In this document: in pieces, positions 23,401-33,700 of the stretch
How positions within the stretch are numbered: position 1 is the first letter of the stretch
Layout: each line of letters begins with the position of its first letter
NCBI GenBank assembly: GCA_003254925.1
Contig: QANZ01055964.1
Coordinates: 99,646-163,645, forward strand
Source of the DNA: Chamaecrista fasciculata
Lineage: Eukaryota > Streptophyta > Magnoliopsida > Fabales > Fabaceae
Length of the DNA: 64,000 nucleotides
Reading direction: 5' to 3'
Made by a program: the position numbers and the translations under genes
Notes under the pieces: model-generated
Seen by the model: only the letters and a program-made list of their open reading frames with translations
The model's database searches: none
Told to the model about the DNA's origin: nothing

Positions 23401-24002
23401 ATGAAAATTTTTTAAAAAAAATTGGGGTCAATATGTAATTTTTACAAAATTTATTAAGGTTAAAATTGCAAAATAACTCTAAAGGGTACCAACGTGTTTA
23501 ATTTTAAGATATTAATGTGCATTTTGATGAATATATATTTGAAAATGTAACCCAGCGGTTGAACCATTGAACCAGTGACCCGAGCCTTCCACCGGATCAA
23601 TGGCCGATCCGATTTTTCGCACTATGCTTAAAAAACTCGAAGAAGAAGTACTAATGCACCTTCAATGGCAGTGAAATAAGCTTCACGCGACACAGCTTGG
23701 ACGGCTCCTATCTGAAACAGGGGAACAAACGTGAAACGCGAACCATTAGGCTTTTTTTGAAAAAAAAAAAAAAAATCTTAGGTTTTCTGTAATTAAAGGG
23801 ATCGAAAATTGAATTGAGGGAAGAAATGCAAAGTGAATGAATGAGAATTGAAAAAGTGTAGTGTACAAACCCCAGCGGCAGTAATGAAGCTATCAGCGAT
23901 GCGATTGAGAAGAGGATGTCCAAAATCGAAGAACGGTTTCTTTCTATCGAAGCTTCGAAGCTCATCAAGAAGAGAACGCGAATCCAGATTACTAGTACTC
24001 AT
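20425..24002 (-). CDS. OEP162: Outer envelope pore protein 16-2-like, plastid (seven exons)
   Basis: Minus-strand exons are 23871-24002, 23660-23711, 22383-22463, 21704-21735, 21538-21571, 21249-21316 and 20425-20568; the joined frame is 543 bases, giving 180 aa. Family match is by LLDELRSF, FGHPLLNRIADSF, VQAVSREAY, GIYSGLTYGLKEARGG.HDW, then AVAGAISGAALAL and FAITGAAISTAASLL. The Gly/Ala-rich helices and length agree with plant OEP16-2 (about 178 aa in Arabidopsis). OEP16 proteins belong to the Tim17/Tim22/PRAT family and form amino-acid-selective channels in the chloroplast outer envelope; the OEP16-2 branch is associated with seeds and pollen. Several introns are transposon-rich, notably intron 2. 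The start is the first ATG of exon 1, and an upstream (GAA)n lies in the probable leader. Confidence 0.9.
20912..21114. mobile_element. Foldback MULE-like element, family 3 (OEP16-2 intron 6)
   Basis: Ends CGGTAAAAGTAC.. and ..GGTGCTTTTGCC are inverse, and the body has 'TGTCAATTTCATCCC' versus 'GGGGACGAAGTTGACAG'. Flanks TAAAATGTT and TAAAATTTT agree at 8 of 9 bases. Shares phrases with 51406-51780 and 56112-56474. Confidence 0.65.
21900..22340. repeat. Degenerate foldback repeat (OEP16-2 intron 3)
   Basis: 'TTCCATTTTAGTCCTTAAAC' on the left faces 'GAGGACCAAATTAAAATG' on the right, with AT-rich sequence between. Target duplication not clear. Occupies most of the intron between exons 3 and 4. 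Confidence 0.5.
22547..22973. mobile_element. Foldback MULE-like element, family 4 (OEP16-2 intron 2)
   Basis: 427 bp with ends GGCAAAGGTAAATTTTTGG and inverse GGTCAAAGTGCACTTATGG, flanked by a perfect 9-base duplication TAATTAATA (22538-22546, 22974-22982). The arms repeat 'TTGGTCTCATATCTTTT'-type phrases. It has the same length as the relative at 26009-26435. Confidence 0.85.
22991..23626. mobile_element. hAT-type MITE with nested MULE relic (OEP16-2 intron 2)
   Basis: Ends CATAGTTGAAAAAATCGGAC and inverse CATAGTGCGAAAAATCGGAT, flanked by a perfect 8-base duplication CTTAAAAA (22983-22990, 23627-23634). The left part is dense in CCGG/ACCGG motifs. About 23300-23500 is the core of a family 1 MULE MITE ('GCAAAAATTACATATTGACC' etc.), so that element inserted into this one. 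The target duplication starts directly after the family 4 duplication. Confidence 0.85.
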
Positions 24003-24028
24003 CTTTCTTACTCAAATTGTAAGTTTCG

Positions 24029-24054
24029 TTCTTCTTCTTCTTCTTCTTCTTCTA
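24029..24054. repeat. (TTC)n microsatellite in OEP16-2 leader
   Basis: About eight TTC units (GAA on the transcript strand), 27-52 bases upstream of the ATG, so probably in the 5' untranslated leader or core promoter. Confidence 0.8.
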
Positions 24055-24548
24055 ATTTTACCCTAATAGTAGTAATAGTAATACCATTCGAATTCCAATG
24101 CTCTCTTTCTGTTTCTGTGATGACAAATTCAGAGAAGAAAATAATGGAAACGAAGACACGTGTGTTGGAGACACTCTTACGTGCCTTACTTTGCGATACT
24201 CTCTACTCTATTCTTACCATATTTCATATTTGCCATTGCCACGCGTCTTATTATCCATCACTATCACTATACTCTCTTCTAAATTGTTCCTTATTGTTGT
24301 TTTGTAAAATTTCTCATTTTTAGAGTCATAAAGATAAGATAGGAAGATGCAATGTAAACTAATAATTCAGTCTATTAACACATTATCAACTTAATAATTT
24401 GATTCTTTAAAGACTCAAATATATAGTTTGATTTCGGGGAAAATCATATCATATACTTTTCAATTCTATTTTGATCTTTAAATTTTTATATTTTTATTGT
24501 TTTAATCCCAAAAAGTGTGATTCTATCTAATTTTTGCTATTATTTTTA

Positions 24549-25497
24549 GGCTTAAGTGCAATTTTGGTCCCATAACTATGACAAAGGTTTCATTTTGGTC
24601 TCATAACTTTTTTTGTTGCAATTTTGGTCCCATAACTATGACAAAGGTTTCATTTTGGTCCCATAACTTTTTGTGTTGCAATTTTGGTCCCATAACTATG
24701 ACAAAGGTTCCACCGTTAGTCCCTTGGTGAATTCCATCCATATTTAGCCGTTAAGTATGACGTGGCATAGTGACTAGGATCATGATGTGACAAAATAAGA
24801 TGAAATGGACTGAAATAGGATCTATATGCAACATATTAAAACTTATTTATACCAAACCACAATATAAACAAAGAGTGGTACTTCCTCTTCCTCGTCAGCC
24901 CAACGAGACTTCCTCTTCCTCGTTCCGCTTCCCGATTTGCCGTCGCCGCCGCTTTGGTCGTTCGACTCTGGCTGAGGATCCCATCGACTTCGTCGGTGCC
25001 TTCTGCTTGAAGTCTCTTCTTCCCCACCAGATTGGTCCCTGTCAGTACCACTCTTTGTATATATGGTGGTTGGGTATAGATAAGTTTTAATATGTTGCAT
25101 ATAGTTCCTATTTCAGTCCACTTCATCTTATTTTGCCACATCATGATCCTAGTTACTATGTCACGTCATACTTAACGGCTAAATATGAATGGAATTCACC
25201 AAGGGACTAACGGTGGAACCTTTTGAGAAGTTATGAGACCAAAATTGCAACAAAAAAAGTTATGGGACTAAAATGAAACCTTTGTCATAGTTATGGGACC
25301 AAAATTGCAACAAAAAAAGTTATGGGACCAAAGTGAAACCTTTGTCATAGTTATGGGACCAAAATTGCAACAAAAAAAGTTATGGGACCAAAATGAAACC
25401 TTTGTCATAATTATGGGACCAAAACTGCAACAAAAAAAGTTATGGGACCAAAATGAAACTTTTGTCATAGTTATGGGACCAAAATTGCAGTTAAGCC
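24549..25497. mobile_element. Pack-MULE-like foldback transposon carrying a gene fragment
   Basis: 949 bp with ends GGCTTAAGTGCAATTTTGGT and inverse GGCTTAACTGCAATTTTGGT, flanked by a perfect 9-base duplication TTATTTTTA (24540-24548, 25498-25506), typical of Mutator-like elements. Three layers are visible. The outer arms are made of iterated 'TTTTGGTCCCATAACTATG' units (about 30-60 bp period). Middle inverted arms at about 24791-24888 and 25046-25140 contain 'GATGAAATGGACTGAAATAG'. A GC-rich core lies at about 24890-25050 and resembles captured exon sequence. Outer arms are unequal in unit number. Lies between OEP16-2 and PP4R3. Confidence 0.85.
24890..25050 (-). pseudogene. Captured fragment resembling splicing factor SF1 (ULM region)
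   Basis: The core of the Pack-MULE-like element, read on the minus strand, is open for over 50 codons. It contains [13 protein letters not shown], then [15 protein letters not shown]. Two basic-R-W motifs of the KRKSRW type are the U2AF-ligand motifs (ULM) found in plant SF1/branchpoint-binding protein upstream of its KH domain. GC content is far above the flanks. No KH domain or start belongs to it here, so it is a captured exon piece, not a gene. The identification rests on motif recall, not on an alignment. Confidence 0.65.
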
Positions 25498-26008
25498 TTA
25501 TTTTTAACATAAGTAGATGAAATGAAAAATTTCACTCTCATATATTATAATGAGTGAGTTAGTAAACAGAAAATTAAAAAAAAATTATTTTTAGTCACAA
25601 ATTGAAAATAAATATATGGTTGATTTTTTTTTTCTTCAATTTGTGAGTAAGAATGAACATTTTTATTTCTTTCTTTATTAACTCACTTATTAAGTTACAT
25701 GTAAAAGAGAAATGATTTATCAACTATCTAAGTTATAAATAACGACATAAACTTGACAATATTACATTTTCAAAATCAAAATAGAACAAAAAATAATTTT
25801 ATACCAAAATAACTCATCTCATAATTTGATGATCAAAATGAATATTTGACCAAAATATATTATCCTATTCTTTTGTAGACTAAACTTTCGATATTTCAAA
25901 AATGGAATTATCAACTCAATAATTTTTCAAAGATCAAATTGTTAATTTATTAAAAAATATATATAAGATTAATAAAGTTTAGTATAGTTAATAAATAATT
26001 AAATTCTT

Positions 26009-26435
26009 GATCAAAGTGCACTTTTGGTCCCATAAGTTTTCCTAAGGTCTCAATTTGATCCTATAACCTTTTTTGTTGCACTATTGGTCCCATATCTTTT
26101 GTTCAAGTTGTAAATTTGGTCTCGTATTACACTTTTGGTCGCATATCTTTAGGTCATATTGCAGAATTGGTCATATACTTTTTAGTCAAGTTGCATAATT
26201 GGTCTCATATATTTGAGTCAGGTGCATAATTGGTCTCATATCTTTAGATCAAGTGGGACTAGCAATGAAACTTTTTGAGAATATATAGGACCAATTTTGT
26301 AACCTGACCAAAAGTGATAGGAGACCAAATCTGTAATTTTTGGCAAAGATATAGGACTAAAAGTGCAACAAAAAAAGTTATGAGACCAAATTGAGACCTT
26401 AGCAAAACTTATGAGACCAAAAGTGAACTTTGACC
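26009..26435. mobile_element. Foldback MULE-like element, family 4
   Basis: 427 bp with ends GATCAAAGTGCACTTTTGG and inverse GGTCAAAGTTCACTTTTGG. Flanks TAAATTCTT and TAAATTCAT agree at 8 of 9 bases. Same family and length as 22547-22973. Confidence 0.75.
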
Positions 26436-26444
26436 TAAATTCAT

Positions 26445-26538
26445 TAACTACAATCAACTTGTGTGTATAAAAAAAATATTTTGTATTTACTTCTATTTGT
26501 AAAAAGGTAATCTCTTTATCTGTTGGATAATATGCCTT

Positions 26539-26570
<32 letters not shown>

Positions 26571-27767
26571 CATGTATAAGAATTAAGAAGATAATGTAAA
26601 CATTCTAGTCTTGTCTCAAAATTTGTCTTATATATTTACTACTCCTCCATAAATCAATTCTTGAAACAAATAATATCGTCTGACCTAAGATAAAAATAAA
26701 TTTAGTTTTTCTGACCTCAAAAAACCTGTCTGAATCATTCTTTAAATTGAGAATTCTATTCTAATGGCTTCACTTGATAATTAGTTAAACACCAAATAGA
26801 AAAGGCTACTTCCACAGCAGATTGAATATAAATATAAATATATATATAATACTACGGAAAAAGCTAAGCATACAAGTTAACAATTTATGAAAAAAGTCGC
26901 TTAAGCAACTTAATACCAACCTAATAAAATCTACAAAGAGTTGGTCCAAATGACCAATGGCTTGATTGCTGGTACCACTTTAGTCTTAAATAAGATCTTA
27001 AATTAAGACCTTATAAATATAGTTACCCTATTAAAAACTCTTCCAACATCTACATATAAAATCTAAATTAGTCGAAACAAAACTCCAAAACTCCGAATAT
27101 CAGGTGAGCAACAAGAAACAAACCATTTCAATACAGCTTTATACCATAATTGTGAAAAAATGGTCCTACTCCCTACAAATTCACTCTGCACGGTTCTCTA
27201 TCATAATTCATAGCATCAGTCCATTCACCACAAAATCAAACCTAAAAGGAAAAACTTGCTCAAGGCTAGGGTCAAATATTGGCTCCCCCTATCAATATGT
27301 TCATTTAACTAAAGAGAGAATAATGATAACATCAGGCTTGTATGTTCAGTTCACAGCTCTCCTCTCTCCTCCCCTTCTCTTCTCTTACTAACAGAAAATT
27401 ATGAACGTAAGTAAAGAAGGGGCTGGAAAAAAAGTGAAAATTGGAGAGCATACAAGGAAAAACGATTAATAGAAGCCAGATTTAACTCTGATGAATGTAA
27501 TACAAGGATAGGATCAAAGCCAAAAATAGAGAGAAGCACATCTATGTCGACGCTGTATTCATATCTTCCTGCCTCTTAGTGGCACTGTACAGTATATCCA
27601 CACCTCCTTGAAGGAATATATGTAAACAGAATTTGCCCCCTTGTAGGTAAAATTCCTTTCTCTTAAGACTTTTGTAGCTTAGGCAGTCAGGCAAGCACTT
27701 TGCCACCACCGAATCGCCATGTCAGACAAATTAAGCAATCTACCAGCTGAATATGGTTTCTAAGAAT
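26445..27767. other. Intergenic DNA downstream of PP4R3
   Basis: Contains an (AT)n run (about 26545-26571). 27400-27767 is the likely 3' untranslated region of PP4R3. No other gene is seen. Confidence 0.5.
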
Positions 27768-30700
27768 CTACGATCCGTTGACAGCCATCTCTGGCGAGGA
27801 TTTAGGTGGAACCAGTGGTCGTTCCTCTCCACCAAACTGTCTGTTGTCGGAAGTGCCAATCAAGCAATCAGAAAAGCTTTTAGAGGCGGCGGTGTCTTTC
27901 TCTGCATGGTTATCGTCATCTGTTGAATTGCTATAATCAGAGCAGCTTCTTGGAACATTTGGCCCTTTTTCTTGAGTGTCTTTGCTTAAGGTCAGTCTCC
28001 CCTCGGCCATCCGAGGATTTTTCTGTGTGTCGATGGCCGATTTCTTACCAGGTAGCACAGCCTGGCTCAATGTTGAACACAAGGCAGCAAATACGCTATC
28101 TTTTGATCTAATATTCTTAGACAACTTCTGCTTCTTCACAAGCTCTGACTCCTTATCCTTGGAAGGTAATTTCCTTTTTAGCCTGAGAGATTCCATTGTC
28201 CCTTCATCCTCATCACACGCTTCTGGTTGCTTCCTTGGCGGTGGTCTGTAATCTTCATCGTCCTCATCATCATCATAGTCAACCAATCCACCAGTCTTAG
28301 GCCTGAAAATCAATGCACAACTTACTTTTCCAGAATTTGAATTACAGAAAACAGGATCAATAAAAAACAGAAAAAAAAAAACTACCTTAATTCCGAGTAC
28401 CTTGGAATAATTCCATTAGAGCTGGGTTGTTGTTGCTGTCCTTTATGACTACGTGATTTAGATGCAGAACCTGTATCCTCTTCATCACTGATTAAGGAAC
28501 CTAAGTCAACTCAAAGCTAGTTTTATAGAATTTCTTACGATAATCAAGAAAGAAAATATGCACCTATCCTGATTAAAGTAGTCTTCCTCTTCTTTTTCCA
28601 GCGCACGCTCCTCAATCTGTCTTCGGGAAACTACAGCACTAGCAGTAACTTTTGATCCACTGCTATCCAGACACTGCAAGCAAACACACAAGCATAAATC
28701 TATGTACATAGAAAAGAATTGAGCAAAAGCAAGAGGAAATACCTGCTCATATTTCACTTTCAAAGAGTGAATGGAAACCAAATACTCAAATTTCACCAGC
28801 TGGTCCCAGAAAGAATCAACTATATACTTCAGCAATAATTTCAGATTCTCCTACATGACAGAAATTGTAAGTACAAAATTTTCGAGGCACTTGAGATCCA
28901 CAGAAAATTCATAAAAACATTGGCACCTTGCGAATATACTCAAAAAGGTCTAGAACTGCAGAATTGAGCAGATTGTAGCGATTGCCATTAGCAACAAAGA
29001 CATCTATAATAGGTTTGAGAAGGTTGTTCCTAACAAAATGATTTAGCAGATGATCATCCTGCAGGTTAACACTCCAAATAGTTAAACGCACTGTGTAAAA
29101 GAGGTTATCCACCAGAAATTCGCAGGAAAAAAGAATCATATATAAACAAAACCATAGCTAAAACTAAAGCAACACAGTTAAGTAGCTTGATGGAAAACAA
29201 AACATCCAAATCACCCTACAGGAATTTGAACATAAACAACACAAGAACAAGAAGCCCCACAAAAGAACAAATGAAACTAAAGTGACATTTAAATATAAAG
29301 ATGGTATTTATGTTGTAAAATAAGAAATGTATATATATATGCACCATCAATAAGAGCAATTTAATGGAGAAATCACCTAAGCAGTTTAATTTTAACCCAA
29401 TTTTACACCCATACGTTCTGGCCAGCTGATAATTTCATTTGAAAGTGGGAAGTCTGATAATAATTTGACTACTGCATAAGTATGTAATGTAAAGTCATAG
29501 AAGTTTTACAGGCAAATGAACTATGCTTACTAATGCAAAGTCAAGAGGTGAGGTGATGTTTCTATGAACTATGAATTAATAGAAGCCACAACTCGGTTTA
29601 CTAATGATTAGTATTGCATGGATGAATCACATTGCACTTAAAAAAAAAATCAAAATGTGGTTCCGAAAAAGAAAATTAAGCATGAGGCGCATTGACTGAG
29701 TTCAAACTTCTGGTGGGAAATGAAAATCGAGGAACAGAAAGAATAACATTGGTTGCTGTAAAACTTCAGACTGTCCACAATCATAAATCATTAATACCAT
29801 CCAACCCTAATTAAGATATGCAGAACAGTTTACCATAAAAATATCCTCATCTACTTCAACCCATTTTTCATATCTCTGGTAGTTTGCAATAAAATATAGT
29901 ATTGCACAAATCATAAGGACATACATGGCGGGACAGAATAGTGCGGACAAACCGGACAGCACCAGCAACTAAGTACTTTTCTCTTCTTTGGGCCAGTAAC
30001 AAAATTTTGTCAATTATGTTGTTAAGGAGAAAGTTGCACCTGAGAACAGCAAAGAATCATGTTTTGATTTACTTGACCAACAGAAGCCAATTCAAATTAT
30101 TAAATAATAAGCATAAAGGAAATACCTTATCCTGTACGGGTGATGTAGGACACAAAAGCATAGTAATTCACATATGTTTGAAAGTATCTCTGGCTTTATC
30201 CCACTCTGATACTTGACTCTTCTGCCAGGACCTTCTGATTTGCTGCTTGCATGACCAACATTTTCTGACGGACATGAAGCTGTTATTACTTCAATCAGTT
30301 GACCAAAATGCTTCTCATAGAAAATGTCAACAATAGTGTCCCTCTGTCAGGATAAACTGTTAGTCAATAAATGAACTGAACCCTGGAATAACACTACCTA
30401 ACAAACCTAGAAAAGAATTTTATGTTGATTTAGTTTTGCCAAGTACCAAGACACATTAAAACACTACTGAAAATTTAAAATTTACATAAGCATAAATAAA
30501 CTCAAGCACATTGACTTCAAATGCAAACCGAGATAACATCCTCCATAGAATTTTTACCAAAAAATAAATATTCAACATTTACGCCTGCATACACAAACAG
30601 ACAACTCAAATGTCTTCAATCCAAATGCAAAGCCATCAAAAGAAAAAAAATTTTGAAGTGCTTACATCAAACTACATAGATGATAAATTAGTACAGTGAA

Positions 30701-33700
30701 CTGAACTAGGGTGCCAACACATTTTACCAGCTAAGCTGGCTGGTCTGACACGGTTTTGAAAGATATGGAAAGGGATTGTAAGAATAAAAAGCACTAAGAT
30801 TTCACTCAGGTGACAGTCTTTCCTCCCACAGACATGTCCTTAGCTGATAGCAGTAGACTTAAATGATTTAGGGGTGACGACCCCTGCCAGCACCATGCCT
30901 TAAGGACCTTTATCTTCCTTAGCCAACCACCATTAATAAAACCAGACCACTTCAGGCCACTCAACCATTTCAGTATGTTTCCGACCTAGAACCTTGAAAA
31001 TACAAAAGCAAGGTGTATTGTAACAACTAAGATAGGAAGAATGGGCCCCTGATATCTTTAAGTCTTCAACTTGTAATATTACCACTGGTTTAATGATGAT
31101 ATCCTCACAAGACTGAGAACCAATATTTCAAGTTTTTTCCACCAAAAGAACATTACCTTACAGAAGTAGCAAAAGCATTGGAAGAGTTTTGTGCACTTTC
31201 AAAACCAACTGCTTTTCCTAACTATCTGTCCCCCCCAAACACACATAAACGACCTATTAGTCAATCCACAACCAATCTTTGCCTCAAATTCAGTGTGCCG
31301 AAAGCATACTTACAAAGAAAAATCAGAGTTGTATGTCACATTCTTTCTTACACTATAATCCAATTTTGGATTCATTTCTCGTTGAGTCCTTGCAGCTGCT
31401 GGTCTCAATATAGATGACATAGCTCCCAAACAATGAAAGCAATAGGCAAATGTTGGTTTTTATGTTCCTAGAAAAAACTTATCAAGGAAGGCCCTATCTT
31501 ATAAGTTTTGGCTTCAATAGTTATTTAGGAATATGCTACTACATCCATATAAATTCACTAGAGGCTTTCCGTGCCCTAACAGGCACGGAAATATGTATGT
31601 AACGTTTGATTTGAAATTTGTAGTTATTCAGTGGCTAAATAGTATATTTCTATTATTCAAGGACTAAATCGTTAGAAGTGTCAAAATTAAAAGACCAAAT
31701 AATAAGTTTTCACTTTCTTAAATCCCATCTACTATTTACTCTCCCATTATCTAAACAGTCAGCCAATTATCAAGTTCCACATGTTTATTTCTTATTTTTT
31801 TAATTTAATTATTTTTGACCAACCAAAAGCATCCTCACACATATAATATAGTATAGATATAGATATAAAAACTCTTATCCATGTTCAGCATATAACAGAA
31901 AGTTCAAAAAGGAGAAAAGAAAAAGAAATAGGAACCTGTGCTCCAGACATCATGCATGAATCTAATAGATTGCGAAGAATCTCAAGAAACTGGCAATTCA
32001 TGTTGTCTCCAAAATCTGTTATCATTCCTTTAACCTGTAAATCACAGAAAAACAAATAAACAACTTGTTGACTAGCCTTCCAGAACATAGCAACCGAGTA
32101 TGCAATTACAACTATGAAGTCAGAAAGCTTTAGGTGTTCACTAGTGAAAGGATTATGCATTGGTGTGAGTGGCACCTGAGTGCAAGTAGTATATCAAATT
32201 GGAATTTATTGTCACGGGAAAAAAGGGTCAATGCAATCCATGGACACAACATTGGTGTGAGGCACCTGAATTCAATCTACGCGATCAAGTTGAATGTTTA
32301 AGAACATAATTTGGGGACCAAGTAAAACATGTAAAGAAGCTTAGTTTTAAATACAGAACGAAAAATTAGGAAAGTTCATGATAGTTTTAACCCAAAATTC
32401 ACGTGATATACAGCAATTATTTGGAGTTGATACTTCTTCATGGTCTTATAATTGTAGTGACTCTAACGACCCAAGGGATCCTTATCCAATCACCATTGCT
32501 TCTAATTCTATATTGAACATCCACAATTAGTTAACTGCAAAGCTAACTCCGATATGTCTAGACCTCTATTGGTCTTCATGAAATTGCAACCTCAACAATG
32601 TCTGCTACCAGAGGATCAAGACAAAGTAAAAGGCGACAGAGACATCAGCATTCGCTGTTTTTTATACAAGGCCCCATTATGGTATTTCCATAAGGAATAA
32701 AGTGAGTGCCAATTTTTATGCTTTGATCATAAGATATTAGTTGATACAAGAGCATGACATGAATCCCACATCTACTAACTCCACTCATTTCCATCCCACA
32801 GTCCTACATCAGCTGCATGCAAGACAATTTCCATTTCTATATAGCAGTGGTTATCCCCTTTTATCAGCCTGACTTTTCCAGATTGTTCTCCATACAAAGT
32901 CCTCACTCTTAAGAAGGCGAAAGTACATCAAGTCAGTTTAACTTTGTTTCAGTTTCACCAGAAATTTAGCAGTTATAGTATTATGGTTATAGGCTGTATA
33001 TTGTATCCTATAAGCACACATGTACATGCACACAAATATATCACACCAACAAGGTTATATGCTTTCTTCCAGTTCATAATACAAGCAAGTCATTTTTTAA
33101 GTATCAATGACCTCTTCTGCATACAAAACATACCAATTGTCCTAGAAGAGTAATTCCATCCTGGCGAACAACATACGATCGCAGAAGGTTAGGATCCTGA
33201 TTCAAGAAAAGAATGAGGATATCTGTTCTGCAACCATCACAACTATATCCTATTAGCAATTAAACATAAGAAACGCGCAAAAACATTACAGTCAAAACTC
33301 AAAAGCTTATACAGATTACAGGGGCATAGGAGCATCAGTACCCAGTTAGCACAAGCTCCTTGTCCTCACTTTGCAAAACTTCAGTGATAATGCCAAAGAT
33401 TCCTTCATTCATCAGATCCCTACAAGAATGCAAATTTTACAAACCAATGTGATTCCGTAAGACCCTTAGAAAAGGAAAAAAGAAAAAAGATTAAATAGGA
33501 GCTTGGTATTAGTTCTAGAGGCCAAATAGAGTACCGGAAGAGGTCACTTGTGATAATCACTCTAAAAGCTATAACAGGTATGGCATTTCCTAATTAAATT
33601 TCAGCAGTTTCTTTCAAAAGGTGGCTTTGTTAAGTAAAATAATGCTAAAAAATTATTCTCATAATCTCCCATATATGACTGAGTTAATAAGACAAAAAAA

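Noticed and set aside
23916..24323. 135-codon plus-strand frame
   Set aside because: It runs antisense over OEP16-2 exon 1 and its promoter with a (TTC)n Ser run; no domain and no splice or promoter support.
25268..25520. Open frames on both strands with repeated peptide phrases (MGPKLQQKKLWDQ type)
   Set aside because: They come from the iterated arm of the Pack-MULE-like element; the periodic peptide is a translation of a DNA repeat.
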